From Streptomyces harbinensis (GTDB lineage: Bacteria; Actinomycetota; Actinomycetes; Streptomycetales; Streptomycetaceae), in assembly GCF_900116145.1 (NCBI RefSeq), contig NZ_FPAB01000005.1, forward strand, positions 124,001 through 188,000: a DNA stretch of 64,000 nt. The letters run 5' to 3'. The position numbers and the translations under genes are program-made. Every line of letters starts with the position of its first letter. The stretch's first letter is position 1. The notes beneath the pieces were generated by a model. It saw only the letters and a list, made by a program, of their open reading frames with translations, ran no database searches and was not told where the DNA came from. Shown in pieces: positions 53,861 to 62,483 of this stretch.

Positions 53861-54799
53861 GTGAGCAGGCCGCCTTTCACACAGATGCCGCCCGGCACCC
53901 GGGCCCACCGGCTGCGCACCCGGCGCGGCGCGTTCGCCGCGCTGGATGCCGCGCCCGTGGGGGAACCGGCCGGGACCGTGCTGCTGGTGCCCGGATACAC
54001 CGGCAGCAAGGAGGACTTCATCGCCCTGCTGGAGCCGCTGGCCGCGGCCGGCTACCGGGCGGTGGCGGTCGACGGGCGGGGCCAGTACGAGACACCCGGC
54101 GGGCACGGCTGGGACTCCTACCGGCTCGGCGCGCTCGCCGAGGACGTCCTCGCGCAGGCGGACGCGCTCGCGCTCGAAGGCACCCCGCTCCATCTGGCCG
54201 GCCACTCCCTCGGCGGGCTGATCGCCCGGGGCGCGGTGCTGCGGGCCGCGGAGGGCGGCGCCACACCGTTCGCCTCGCTGACCCTGATCGCCTCCGGGCC
54301 CGGCAAGGTGGTCTCCTGGCAGCGCTGGAAGACCCGCTTCCTGACCGCCGGGCTGCCCGTGCTGGGCACCACCGGCGTCTGGCGGGTCACCCACCGCACC
54401 CGGGAGGCGCTGCCGGACGCGGCCGTGCCCGACGCGTCCACCGGCACCGAGGGCGTCGTCTCCCCGCTGGGCGTGGACGGCTTCCTGCGCCGCCGCTGGC
54501 TGGCCACCACCCCCGCCCAGCTGATCGCCACCGGCCGCACCCTGCGGCACGAGCCGGACCGGGTGGAGCACCTCGCGGCCACCGGCGTGCCCGTGCACGT
54601 GGTGTCCGGGGTACGGGACGGGGTGTGGCCGATCGCCCAGCTGGACGCGATGGCGGCCCGGCTGCGGGCCCGCCGTACCGTCATCAGCGGCTCGGAGCAC
54701 TCCCCGAACACCGAGCGGCCCGCCGCCACCGCGGCCGAACTCCTCGACTTCTGGCGGGCGCTGGACCGCGGGGACCCGGCGGAGGCCGTCAGCCGGTGA
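53861..54799 (+). CDS. Alpha/beta hydrolase (serine hydrolase)
   Basis: 312 residues from the GTG at 53861. The oxyanion region VLLVPGYTGSKEDF and the nucleophile elbow AGHSLGGLIAR (Ser) are clear; the acid is likely Asp in SGVRDGVWP, and the His is in GSEHSPNTERP. No signal peptide. Esterase or lipase-like; natural substrate unknown. The 3' end overlaps the convergent PHP gene by 11 bp. Confidence 0.9.
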   Translation: MSRPPFTQMPPGTRAHRLRTRRGAFAALDAAPVGEPAGTVLLVPGYTGSKEDFIALLEPLAAAGYRAVAVDGRGQYETPGGHGWDSYRLGALAEDVLAQADALALEGTPLHLAGHSLGGLIARGAVLRAAEGGATPFASLTLIASGPGKVVSWQRWKTRFLTAGLPVLGTTGVWRVTHRTREALPDAAVPDASTGTEGVVSPLGVDGFLRRRWLATTPAQLIATGRTLRHEPDRVEHLAATGVPVHVVSGVRDGVWPIAQLDAMAARLRARRTVISGSEHSPNTERPAATAAELLDFWRALDRGDPAEAVSR

Positions 54800-55631
54800 C
54801 CGGCGCGCCGCCGGAGGCGCGGTCCACCAGCTCCTCGTAGACCTCCGGGGCGGTGGTGTGCTCGCCCAGCCGGATCGTCTTGCGCTCGCCGTGGTAGTCG
54901 CTGGAGCCGGTGGGCAGCAGCCGCAGGTCCCCGGCCAGGGCGCGCAGCGCGGCGCGGGTGGCCGGGTCGTGGTCCATGTGGTCCACCTCGATGCCGTCCA
55001 GGCCGGCCGCCGCCAGCTCGGCGATCGCCGGCAGCGGTACCACCGCGCCCCGGTGCGCCGCCGCCGGATGCGCGAACACCGACACCCCGCCCGCGGCCTT
55101 GATCAGCCGGATCGCGGTGAACACGTCCAGCTCGTGCTTGCCGACGTGCGCCCGCCCGTCGTCCCCGATCCACTCCGGCGCGAAGGCGTCCGAGACGCTG
55201 CCGATCACCCCGGCCTCCACCATCGCCGCCGCGATGTGCGGCCGGCCCACCACGCCCTGCGCCAGCTCGCGCACCCGCTCCCAGGTGATGTCCACGCCCA
55301 GCTCGCGCAGCCGGGCCACCATCGCCTGGGCGCGCGGCACCCGGTCGTCGCGCACCAGCTGCCGCTCGCGGGCCAGTTCCGGCTCGTCGGGGTCGTACAG
55401 GTAGCCGAGCAGATGCAGGCCGATGCCGTCCATCCGGCAGGAGAACTCGGTGCCGGTGACCAGGGTCAGCCCGCGCGGCAGCGCGGCCAGCGCCTCGGCG
55501 TGGCCGGCGACCGTGTCGTGGTCGGTGAGCGCCACCACGTCCAGGCCGGCGCCGGCGGCGGCGCGCATCAGCGCGGCGGGTGAGTCCGTACCGTCGGACG
55601 CGGTGGAGTGCGTGTGCAGGTCGATGAGCAC
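54789..55631 (-). CDS. PHP-domain phosphoesterase
   Basis: 280 residues with the PHP metal motifs DLHTHSTASDG, ALTDHDTV, GTEFSC and SSDYHG near the C-terminus. Such proteins hydrolyse nucleoside 3',5'-bisphosphates or act as RNase AM/TrpH-like oligonucleotide 5' nucleases. GTG start at 55631 has a -10-like TAGGCT 6 nt upstream. Overlaps the convergent hydrolase gene by 11 bp. Confidence 0.9.
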   Translation of the reverse strand: MLIDLHTHSTASDGTDSPAALMRAAAGAGLDVVALTDHDTVAGHAEALAALPRGLTLVTGTEFSCRMDGIGLHLLGYLYDPDEPELARERQLVRDDRVPRAQAMVARLRELGVDITWERVRELAQGVVGRPHIAAAMVEAGVIGSVSDAFAPEWIGDDGRAHVGKHELDVFTAIRLIKAAGGVSVFAHPAAAHRGAVVPLPAIAELAAAGLDGIEVDHMDHDPATRAALRALAGDLRLLPTGSSDYHGERKTIRLGEHTTAPEVYEELVDRASGGAPVTG

Positions 55632-55643
55632 CCGCCCAGCCTA
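55632..55643 (-). promoter_or_regulatory. -10 box and leaderless start of the PHP gene
   Basis: TAGGCT (55638-55643, minus strand), 6 nt, GTG at 55631. It lies over the 3' end of the upstream DUF6758 gene. Confidence 0.45.
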
Positions 55644-56300
55644 CTCACCGCCCGGGACGGGCCGGGTCAGGATCCGGGGGGAGAGGGCGCCGCAGGGCAG
55701 CAGGTCGAACTCGGAGCCGGCGTCCCGCAGATCGGTCAGCAGCAGCTCGTCGTAGAGCAGCACCCCCGACGCCTGCGGCCACACCACCGCCCACAGCCAG
55801 ATCCCCATCGCCTCCCCGGCGAACACCGCGCGGTCCGCGGGGGCGTCGGTGACCTGCCACAGCGGGGTGGGGCGCCCGGCCGCCAGCATCTTGACCTGCG
55901 GCGGGGCCTCCGTCGCGAGGTGAGGACCCGGGTCAGGACCGGCCACCCCCGCGTACCGGGCGCCCAGCCCCACGCCCAGCTCCTCGGCTATCAGCAGCAG
56001 ATCGCAGGCGCCGCCCAGCGGCCCCGGACCCGAGCACGCGATCACCGAGGCCCGTCCCCCGCTGCGCTCGTCACCGGCGGCGGCCACGCCGGTGAACAGC
56101 CAGCCCACCGGCAGCGGCCACGGCATCCACACGGGCACCTCGGTGCGGCCCACCACCACCGAGAGCGCGTCCACGCTGGGCGGGATGATGGGCTGGAGCG
56201 GATGGACGGCGCCGTGGGCCGAGCACTGCCAGGAGTCGGAGAAGAGCCCGGGAGCGCGCACCTTGCTCCCGCACTTCGGGCAACTGAATTCGCCCCTCAT
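55641..56300 (-). CDS. DUF6758 family zinc-ribbon protein
   Basis: 219 residues from the ATG at 56300 (a TTG three codons earlier is possible). The N-terminal zinc ribbon is CPKCGSKVRAPG and WQCSAHG. The remainder contains hydrophobic Trp-rich segments (VWMPWPLPVGWLFTGV, WLWAVVWPQASGVLLY), with no catalytic motif. Conserved in streptomycetes; function unknown. It is followed on the same strand by the PHP gene. Confidence 0.78.
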   Translation of the reverse strand: MRGEFSCPKCGSKVRAPGLFSDSWQCSAHGAVHPLQPIIPPSVDALSVVVGRTEVPVWMPWPLPVGWLFTGVAAAGDERSGGRASVIACSGPGPLGGACDLLLIAEELGVGLGARYAGVAGPDPGPHLATEAPPQVKMLAAGRPTPLWQVTDAPADRAVFAGEAMGIWLWAVVWPQASGVLLYDELLLTDLRDAGSEFDLLPCGALSPRILTRPVPGGE

Positions 56301-56343
56301 GTCACCCAACGGTCCCCGTGTCGCACGAATCCGTCAAGAAGCG

Positions 56344-56928
56344 TCACCCGGACAGGGGTACGGCGGAGCGGTCCGGGTCGCGCAGATCGGTGCCGTGTGC
56401 CAGCCAGGCGGCCCGCAGGGCCTCCGGGCCGCGGGCGCGCTGCCAGGCGGTCTCGGCCGGGGTCATGGGCAGCAGCGGGAAGAACCGCACCGGGTCGCAG
56501 GGGCCGGGCAGCGGCAGGTCCGGCACCAGGCCGCCGCTCTCGGCGACCAGGACGGCGCTGAACGGGGCGCCGGGCCACAGCGGCTCGCCGAGGTCGAGAC
56601 AGGCGTCGGGACGTACCACCAGGCCCTCGACCTGCGGCGCGGCGGCGAGCACCGCCAGCGGGCGCAGCACCCGGTCGGTGGCCGGGTGGCCGGCGTGCAC
56701 GGTGAGCAGCAGCTCGGCGCGCGGGCCGCGCAGCGGGTCGGCGACGGCGGCGGTGGGGTCGGTCATGGGGGAGGCGGACATGCCGAGCGTGGCGTACCGC
56801 ACCAGCGGGGCGTCCGGGTCGCGGAAGCGCAGCACCTCGATCCGGTCGGCGCCGAGGAAGGTGACAGCCGCGCGGGCGTCGATCTCGCCGAGGGCCGAGA
56901 CGAGAGCGGACTCGGTGTGCTGGAGCAT
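56344..56928 (-). CDS. Suppressor-of-fused (SUFU) domain protein
   Basis: 194 residues. The pattern with RYATLGMSASPM, AELLLTV, and later FFPLLPMTPAETAWQR fits the bacterial SUFU family (PF05076). Bacterial members are often immunity or protein-interaction modules; no toxin gene is next to it here. Starts at the ATG at 56928, 10 bp downstream of the DMT transporter gene, so probably co-transcribed with it. Confidence 0.8.
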   Translation of the reverse strand: MLQHTESALVSALGEIDARAAVTFLGADRIEVLRFRDPDAPLVRYATLGMSASPMTDPTAAVADPLRGPRAELLLTVHAGHPATDRVLRPLAVLAAAPQVEGLVVRPDACLDLGEPLWPGAPFSAVLVAESGGLVPDLPLPGPCDPVRFFPLLPMTPAETAWQRARGPEALRAAWLAHGTDLRDPDRSAVPLSG

Positions 56929-56938
56929 GGGGGTGAGC

Positions 56939-57904
56939 TTAAGGGCTGGGCGCGGCGCGGCCGTTCTCCGCCCGGATGACGAGCGCGAGCCCGGCGAGGA
57001 TCACGGCGAGCGCGGGGTAGGCGGCCGGTTCGGGGCGCTGGCCGAGCCAGACGGCGGCGATGAGGGCCGCGCCGGGGGTCTCCAGCAGGATGGCGGTGGA
57101 GGTCACCGACGGGCCCAGGCTGGTGACCACCCGGCTCATCAGGGAGTGGCCGAGCAGCTGGGCGGTGACGGTCAGCAGCAGCAGTTTCAGCCAGGTCTCG
57201 GCCGAGTACCCGGCGAGCGAGGCGCCGCCGATCAGGCACACGGGCAGCAGCAGCGCGGCGGTGGTGGTGTAGCAGACGAAGGTGTACGCGGTGGTGCTGG
57301 TGGTGCGGCGCACCTCGGCGCCGATCAGTACGTACACGGCCGCCGCGATGCCGCCGCCGAGGGCGAGGGCGTCGCCGGCCAGGGCCCGGGCGGAGACGGT
57401 CAGATCGACGCCGGTGAGCAGCAGTGCGCCGGTGAAGGCGATGCCGACGCCGGTCCACACGGCGGCCGGGGGGCGGTGGCCGCGCAGCCGCAGCAGCAGG
57501 ATGGTCCAGATCGGGGTGGTGGTGACCAGGGCGACGGAGGAGGCCACCGAGGTCAGCTCCAGGCTGGGCAGCCACAGCGCGAAGTGCGCGGCGAGGACGG
57601 CGCCGGCCAGGGCGGACAGGACGAGGTTGCGGCGGCCCATGCGGCGCACCTCGCGGCGCAGCGGGCCGCGCAGCAGGACGGCGGGGGCCAGGGCGGCGGC
57701 TGCCGCGGCGTTCCGCCAGAAGGCGATGGCCAGGGCGGGGGCGGCGATGGCGGTGATCAGCGGCCCGGACAGCGAGATACCGGCGACGGCGACGGCCAGC
57801 AGCGCGATGTCGAGGCGGGGGGCCGTGGCGAGGCCGGTGCCGGTCCCGGTGGCCCCGGTGGGGGTCGTGGCGGGGGCGCCGGCGCGCGTACCGGTGGCGG
57901 GCAT
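56939..57904 (-). CDS. DMT-superfamily transporter (EamA domains)
   Basis: 321 residues with ten hydrophobic segments arranged as two EamA repeats. The first starts LDIALLAVAVAGISLSGPLITA and FALWLPSLELTSVASSVALVTTTPIW; the second contains LGPSVTSTAILLETPGAALIAAVWLGQ. It should export small metabolites such as amino acids. ATG at 57904 has TACAGT 6 nt upstream. Confidence 0.9.
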   Translation of the reverse strand: MPATGTRAGAPATTPTGATGTGTGLATAPRLDIALLAVAVAGISLSGPLITAIAAPALAIAFWRNAAAAAALAPAVLLRGPLRREVRRMGRRNLVLSALAGAVLAAHFALWLPSLELTSVASSVALVTTTPIWTILLLRLRGHRPPAAVWTGVGIAFTGALLLTGVDLTVSARALAGDALALGGGIAAAVYVLIGAEVRRTTSTTAYTFVCYTTTAALLLPVCLIGGASLAGYSAETWLKLLLLTVTAQLLGHSLMSRVVTSLGPSVTSTAILLETPGAALIAAVWLGQRPEPAAYPALAVILAGLALVIRAENGRAAPSP

Positions 57905-57916
57905 TCCCCCACTGTA
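57905..57916 (-). promoter_or_regulatory. -10 box and leaderless start of the DMT transporter gene
   Basis: TACAGT (57911-57916, minus strand), then GGGGGA, then the ATG at 57904. A GGGGGA touching the start cannot serve as a normal ribosome site, favouring a leaderless mRNA. Confidence 0.45.
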
Positions 57917-57924
57917 AGCCCCGA

Positions 57925-58218
57925 TCAGCTGGTGGGTGCTGACGGTCCGGGGAGCGGACGGGCGGGGGCGGCGCCCGACTCCGGGCGGGCGAGCAGCGAG
58001 ACCAGGACCGCGGCGACCACCGCGGCGGTGGCCAGCCCCGGCAGCGCGGCACCCGGGCCGAACACGGCACGGCTCAGGCCCCAGCCCACCAGGCCTGCCA
58101 CCGCACCGGTGGCCAGGGTGAGCGCGCGGTGCGGGAAGTCCCGGCGCGGCAGCCGCCCGGTCGCCAGGGCGGCGACCGCGAGCCCGGTCATCATCGACAA
58201 CAGCGTCAGCACGATCAC
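57925..58218 (-). CDS. Small membrane protein of unknown function
   Basis: 97 residues from a GTG at 58218 with TAGGAG six bases upstream. Three hydrophobic helices (VLTLLSMMTGLAVAALATG, LATGAVAGLVGWGLSRAVFG, LATAAVVAAVLVSLLA) and a Pro-rich tail. The family is not recognised. It lies between the DUF3107 terminator and the DMT transporter gene. Confidence 0.75.
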   Translation of the reverse strand: MIVLTLLSMMTGLAVAALATGRLPRRDFPHRALTLATGAVAGLVGWGLSRAVFGPGAALPGLATAAVVAAVLVSLLARPESGAAPARPLPGPSAPTS

Positions 58219-58249
58219 ACCCCGCTCCTACCACCGGCGACGGACGGCG

Positions 58250-58284
58250 AAACGGCGGCCCGGGAGTTCACCGGACCGCCGTTT
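58250..58284 (-). terminator. Terminator of the DUF3107 gene
   Basis: A perfect 9-bp stem AAACGGCGG / CCGCCGTTT with a 17-nt loop, about 50 bp past the DUF3107 stop. Confidence 0.7.
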
Positions 58285-58336
58285 GCGCTGTTCAGCGTGT
58301 GTTCACCGCACCGTCACCAGGACCGGCCGGAGTGCG

Positions 58337-58564
58337 TCACAGGGCGCCGAAGCCCACCCGGCGCACCGCGGGCTGGCCGATCTCCACGTACGCGATCCGG
58401 TCTGCCGGGACCAGGATCTTGCGGCCGTTCTCATCGGTCAGGCTCAGGAGCTTGCTGTCCCCGGAGAGCGCCTCGGCGACCGCGGTTTCCACCTCCTTGG
58501 CAGACTGCCCGCTTTCGAGGCTGATCTCGCGCGGCGTGTGCTGAACGCCGATCTTGATCTCCAC
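58337..58564 (-). CDS. DUF3107 family protein
   Basis: 75 residues (EIKIGVQHTPREISLESGQS, then DENGRKILVPADRIAYVEIG). A small conserved actinobacterial protein of unknown function, usually near the TetR gene and DEAD-box helicase, as here. GTG start at 58564 preceded by GGAGGG. Confidence 0.92.
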   Translation of the reverse strand: MEIKIGVQHTPREISLESGQSAKEVETAVAEALSGDSKLLSLTDENGRKILVPADRIAYVEIGQPAVRRVGFGAL

Positions 58565-58729
58565 GGCTTGTCCCTCCGCTGGTCACTGACGTGCTGTCGT
58601 GCTGTCGTGCGCGATGGTCCGCGCCGCAGGCATACCCGCACAGCGTATCCGGGCGCCAACGGAGCCGGATCGCGGCGGGCAACGCCCTCAGCGAACAGCC
58701 CCCCGGCCCCGGGAACGGTGGCCCGGCTC

Positions 58730-58927
58730 AGGCCGTGTCTTTCGGATCTTCGCGGGGCCGCGCCGCCAGCGGATGGGGGTACCTCCCAGGCCCTCAAGGG
58801 CCTGGGGGAACCTCGCTGCGTTGTCGCATCTCGCGAGTACGACCCGGTACGAGCGAGATCCTCCGCCTTGCGATGCACCGCATCTGACGCCGCGGCCTGA
58901 TCCACGAAGATCCAAAAGACACGGCCT
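58730..58927. mobile_element. MITE-like element with 22-bp terminal inverted repeats
   Basis: A 198-bp non-coding element. The left end 58730-58751 (AGGCCGTGTC...GATCTTC) and right end 58906-58927 are inverted copies matching at 21 of 22 positions. It contains internal palindromic pieces (GGCCCTCAAGGGCC). No transposase is present, so it would depend on one elsewhere. I recall similar segments scattered in streptomycete genomes. Its right end overlaps the first two bases of the TetR stop codon. A target-site duplication is not obvious. Confidence 0.8.
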
Positions 58928-59564
58928 AGGACGCGGGCGGGTTCTGCATCGGGAAGCCCGCGATGCCCCGCCACGCCAGCGCCCCGATCAGCGACTTCGC
59001 CACCTCGCGCGGCACCGGCTGCCCGGAGCTGAGCCAGTGCCGGGCGGTCACCTGCGCCATTCCGCACAGGCTCACCGCCAGCAGCATCGACTCCTCCTCC
59101 GGCAGGTCGGTGTCCTCGGCGATCACCGCGCCGACCAGCTTGGCGCAGTCCAGCGACACCTGGTCCACCCGCTCGCGCACCTGCGGCTCGTTGGTCAGAT
59201 CCGACTCGAAGACCAGCCGGAACGCGCCGCCCTCGTGCTCCACGTAGTCGAAGTAGGCGTTCATGGTGGCCGCCACCCGCGCCTTGTTGTCCTGGGTGGA
59301 GGCGAGCGCCTGCCGCACCGAGCGCAGCAGCGCCTCGCAGTGCTGGTCGAGCAGCGCCAGATAGAGATCGAGCTTGCCCGGGAAGTGCTGGTACAGCACC
59401 GGCTTGCTCACCCCGGCGCGGTCGGCGATGTCGTCCATGGCCGCCGCGTGGTAGCCCTGCGCGACGAACACCTCCTGGGCCGCCCCCAGCAGCTGGTTGC
59501 GGCGGGCCCGGCGCGGCAGGCGGGTGCCGCGGGGCCGAGCCTCGGTCTGCTCGATGGCGCTCAC
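58926..59564 (-). CDS. TetR-family transcriptional regulator
   Basis: 212 residues from the GTG at 59564 (GGGAGG upstream); longer in-frame starts lack a ribosome site. The HTH is RRNQLLGAAQEVFVAQGYHAAAMDDIADRAGVSKPVLYQHFPGK, followed by a ligand domain (AFRLVFESDLTNEPQVRERV). Highly conserved type in streptomycetes, possibly lipid-related. The last codons and TAG stop adjoin a MITE-like element, and the tail MQNPPAS may be shortened or altered by that insertion. Confidence 0.92.
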   Translation of the reverse strand: MSAIEQTEARPRGTRLPRRARRNQLLGAAQEVFVAQGYHAAAMDDIADRAGVSKPVLYQHFPGKLDLYLALLDQHCEALLRSVRQALASTQDNKARVAATMNAYFDYVEHEGGAFRLVFESDLTNEPQVRERVDQVSLDCAKLVGAVIAEDTDLPEEESMLLAVSLCGMAQVTARHWLSSGQPVPREVAKSLIGALAWRGIAGFPMQNPPAS

Positions 59565-59707
59565 GCCGCCTCCCGGTGAGTGGTCCGTGTCGGTCGGACC
59601 GGCCGGCAGGACCGGTCCCGACTGGCCATCGTACGTTCGGGGCATCGGGCCCCGCCCACGTCCGCCGGAGGATTTCACCTGGTGGACATCGCGCCCGCGG
59701 TGCGTGC

Positions 59708-59971
59708 TCAGGGCGGGTACTCCTCGTCACCCGGGTCCACCACGCGGGCCTGCTCCGCCGCGTCCGCCGGGTCCACCTCGTCCCCCTCACGGTCGGTGAG
59801 CGGGGTGTCACGGTGCTGGAGCAGCTCCAGCCGCTGCTCGGCGGCGTCCGCCTCCGGCGCCTCGGGGTCGGGCGACGCGCGCCCGCGCCCGTAGGCGTCG
59901 CTCTCCTCCTCGTCCAGCTCCGCCAGGTACTCGTCGAGCCCGCCGGGCTCGCGTGGATCCGCACTCATCAC
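59708..59971 (-). CDS. Small acidic conserved protein
   Basis: 87 residues, strongly acidic (LAELDEEESDAYGRG, DPADAAEQARVVDPGDEEY), predicted disordered. GTG at 59971 has GGGAGG six bases upstream; the following ATG is the alternative. Such Asp/Glu-rich proteins are common in streptomycetes next to this hydrolase; function unknown. Confidence 0.72.
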   Translation of the reverse strand: MMSADPREPGGLDEYLAELDEEESDAYGRGRASPDPEAPEADAAEQRLELLQHRDTPLTDREGDEVDPADAAEQARVVDPGDEEYPP

Positions 59972-60068
59972 GCCTCACCTCCCGGACGACCGGTTGGGCG
60001 TTTCCCAGCGTAGGAGCCGATGGCGGTGATGGCGAACGGGGGCGGCGGGCGTCCACGATGCGGACTCG

Positions 60069-60080
60069 TAATATTGCGCC
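60069..60080 (+). promoter_or_regulatory. -10 box and leaderless start of the second alpha/beta hydrolase gene
   Basis: TAATAT (60069-60074), 6 nt, ATG at 60081. One of the most consensus-like -10 boxes in the window; no ribosome site. Confidence 0.55.
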
Positions 60081-61127
60081 ATGCCATCCACCGAAGAGCC
60101 CCGGACGCGGAACGCTTCGGAGCCGCCCGGACAGCCGCCGCCGTCCGCGCCCGCGCCGTGGCCGCCGGATCTGGGCACCGACGTCTCGATGGAACTGCGG
60201 GACGGGGAGACCTCGGCGTTCCTCGCCCTCCCCGCCTCTCCCACCGGCGCCGGCATGACCCTGGCGCTGCGCGGGCGGGCCGGGGACCGGGCCGGGCTGG
60301 AGCCCGCCGTCTTCGTGCACGGGCTGGGCGGCTCCTCCCGCAACTGGTCCGCGCTGATGGCGCGGGTGGACGGCGACGTGGACTGCCTGGCCGTGGACCT
60401 GCCGGGGCACGGTGCCTCGCCGCCCCCGGCCGACGGCGACTACTCGCTGTACACGCACACCCGGGCCGTCATCCGGGCGGTGGCGGCCGGCGGGCGCGGG
60501 CCCGTCCACCTGGTGGGCCAGTCGCTCGGCGGGGCCGTCGCCACCCGGGTCGCCGCGCTCCGCCCCGACCTGGTGCGCACCCTCACCCTCATCTCCCCGG
60601 CGCTGCCGGAGGTGCGGGTCCCGCGCACGGCGCTGCCCACCGCGCTGCTCGCCGCGCCCGGGGTCGCGCATCTGCTGCGCCGGCTGGCCCGCGATCTGCC
60701 GCCGGCCAGCCGCGCCCGGGATGTGCTGGCCCTCACCTACGGCGATCCGGACCGGATAGCACCGGAGGAACTGGCCGCCGCCGTCGCCGAGTTCGAGCGG
60801 CGCCAGGCCCTGCCGTACTTCTGGCAGTCGCTGAGCCGCAGTGCGCGCGGACTCGTCAACGCCTATACGCTGGGCGGGCAGCAGTCGCTGTGGAAGCATG
60901 CGGAACGGGTGCTGGCGCCCACTCTGCTGGTGTACGGGGGCCGGGACAAGCTGGTGTCGGCCCGCTCGGCGCGCCGGGCGGAACAGACCTTCCCCGACGC
61001 CCGGTTCGTCCTGCTTCCGGACGCGGGGCACGTGGCCATGATGGAGTATCCGGGCGTGGTGGCGGATGTGTTCCGGGAATTTCTGGCCGAGACCGCGGCC
61101 ACCCCTGACGAAGACGGCCACCACTGA
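60081..61127 (+). CDS. Alpha/beta hydrolase
   Basis: 348 residues. After a Pro-rich start come VFVHGLGGSSRNWSALM (oxyanion), LPGHGASPPP and the nucleophile elbow LVGQSLGGAVATRVA (Ser), with Asp in YGGRDKLVS and the catalytic His in PDAGHVAMMEYP. A typical cytoplasmic esterase or hydrolase fold; substrate unknown. It is followed 8 bp later by a DUF3152 protease gene, so the two form an operon. Confidence 0.92.
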   Translation: MPSTEEPRTRNASEPPGQPPPSAPAPWPPDLGTDVSMELRDGETSAFLALPASPTGAGMTLALRGRAGDRAGLEPAVFVHGLGGSSRNWSALMARVDGDVDCLAVDLPGHGASPPPADGDYSLYTHTRAVIRAVAAGGRGPVHLVGQSLGGAVATRVAALRPDLVRTLTLISPALPEVRVPRTALPTALLAAPGVAHLLRRLARDLPPASRARDVLALTYGDPDRIAPEELAAAVAEFERRQALPYFWQSLSRSARGLVNAYTLGGQQSLWKHAERVLAPTLLVYGGRDKLVSARSARRAEQTFPDARFVLLPDAGHVAMMEYPGVVADVFREFLAETAATPDEDGHH

Positions 61128-61135
61128 GGAGCCGC

Positions 61136-62347
61136 ATGGACCGCCATGACGCCGCCGGTACCGCCCCCGCACCCTCCGGGGGGCCGGGCGGGTCAGGCGC
61201 GCCGAGGCAGGAGTACATCGACGCCTTCAGCGAGGAGCAGTACGGGCGCCCGCTGTCCGTCCCGGGGCCCCGCCGTCCCGGGGCCGAGGGCGGGGCGGGC
61301 GAGCCGTCCGGGGAGGCGCCGGGCCCCGGGCCCGGCGGCGGAGCGGAACCGGAGCCAGAGCCGGAGCGGGAGCCCGCGGCGGCGGAGACCGGGGCGGCGC
61401 GGGAGCCGGAGCCCGCTCCCCGGACGGCCCGTCCGGAGCCGGGCGCCGGGCGGCACCGCGCGGCGCGCCGGCGGGCGGCGCGGCGCGGCGGCTGGGGCCG
61501 TACGGTCACCGGGGCCGCCGCCGCTGCCGTGACCGCCGTGCTGACCGTGGTGGTCGCCGGTGAGACGGACGGCCCGGCGGCCATGAGCGGGGGCGGGGCG
61601 GGCGACAACCGCCCGCACCTGGGCCAGCAGGACCTGCCGCCGCGGGAGACGGCGGCGGACGGTGCGACCGACACCGCTCCGGACCAGGACCGGGACCGGG
61701 AGCCGGACCCGGAACCCACCTACGACGAACTCATGGACAGCCGCTTCCCGCTCGACCCGGACCTGACGGGCGGCGGCGAACTGGTCCCGGTCGGCGGCAG
61801 CGAACCGGCCGCCGACCCCGACGCGGTGACCCTGCTGCGCTACCGGGTGGACGTGGAGGCGGGCATCGGCCTGGACGCGGAGCTGTTCGCGGAGGCCGTG
61901 CACCGCACCCTCAGCGACCCGCGCAGCTGGGGCAACAACGGGGAACGCGGCTTCGCCCGGGTCTCCTCCGGCGACTACGACTTCGTGATCACGCTCGCCT
62001 CACCCGGCACCACGGCCGAATGGTGCGACAAGTCGGGTCTTGACATCCGGCAGACCAACGTCTCCTGCGACTCGGCCAGCACCGAGCGCGTCATGATCAA
62101 CGCCTGGCGCTGGGCGCAGGGCGCCGAGACCTACGGCGACGACATGCACGCGTACCGGCAGATGCTGATCAACCACGAGGTCGGGCACCGGATCGGCTAC
62201 GGCCATGTGGGCTGTTCGGCCGAGGGGGCCCTGGCCCCGGTGATGATGCAGCAGACCAAATTCCTCACCTGGACCAATGGGCTGACCTGCCGTCCCAACC
62301 CCTGGCCGCACCCGGAGAACGACGCCGGGTCCGCGCCTAACGACTGA
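61136..62347 (+). CDS. DUF3152 zinc metalloprotease-like protein, membrane anchored
   Basis: 403 residues; ATG at 61136 with GAGGAG upstream. A disordered ~115-residue start with Glu-Pro repeats, one membrane helix near residues 120-143 (GAAAAAVTAVLTVVVAG), then the extracellular DUF3152 domain. This has HEVGHRIGYGH (HExxHxxGxxH, starting at residue 347), a metzincin-type zinc site, and nearby Cys pairs. Probably a cell-surface protease; substrate not known. Confidence 0.88.
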   Translation: MDRHDAAGTAPAPSGGPGGSGAPRQEYIDAFSEEQYGRPLSVPGPRRPGAEGGAGEPSGEAPGPGPGGGAEPEPEPEREPAAAETGAAREPEPAPRTARPEPGAGRHRAARRRAARRGGWGRTVTGAAAAAVTAVLTVVVAGETDGPAAMSGGGAGDNRPHLGQQDLPPRETAADGATDTAPDQDRDREPDPEPTYDELMDSRFPLDPDLTGGGELVPVGGSEPAADPDAVTLLRYRVDVEAGIGLDAELFAEAVHRTLSDPRSWGNNGERGFARVSSGDYDFVITLASPGTTAEWCDKSGLDIRQTNVSCDSASTERVMINAWRWAQGAETYGDDMHAYRQMLINHEVGHRIGYGHVGCSAEGALAPVMMQQTKFLTWTNGLTCRPNPWPHPENDAGSAPND

Positions 62348-62483
62348 ACTCCGTCCAAAGTCACGTTTCTTCACCCCTTCTGGTGGTGTGGCGGACAACC
62401 GTCCGTCGTGGCCTGCTCCTGCGGACATACCGTCTTCCCGCTGATGTCCAACCGAGTCCCAGGCATCCAGGGGAGGTGCGCCG

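Noticed and set aside
53684..54700. N-terminal extension of the 5'-nucleotidase gene on the minus strand
   Set aside because: The Tat signal begins at 53683 with a good ribosome site; the extension is antisense to the hydrolase gene.
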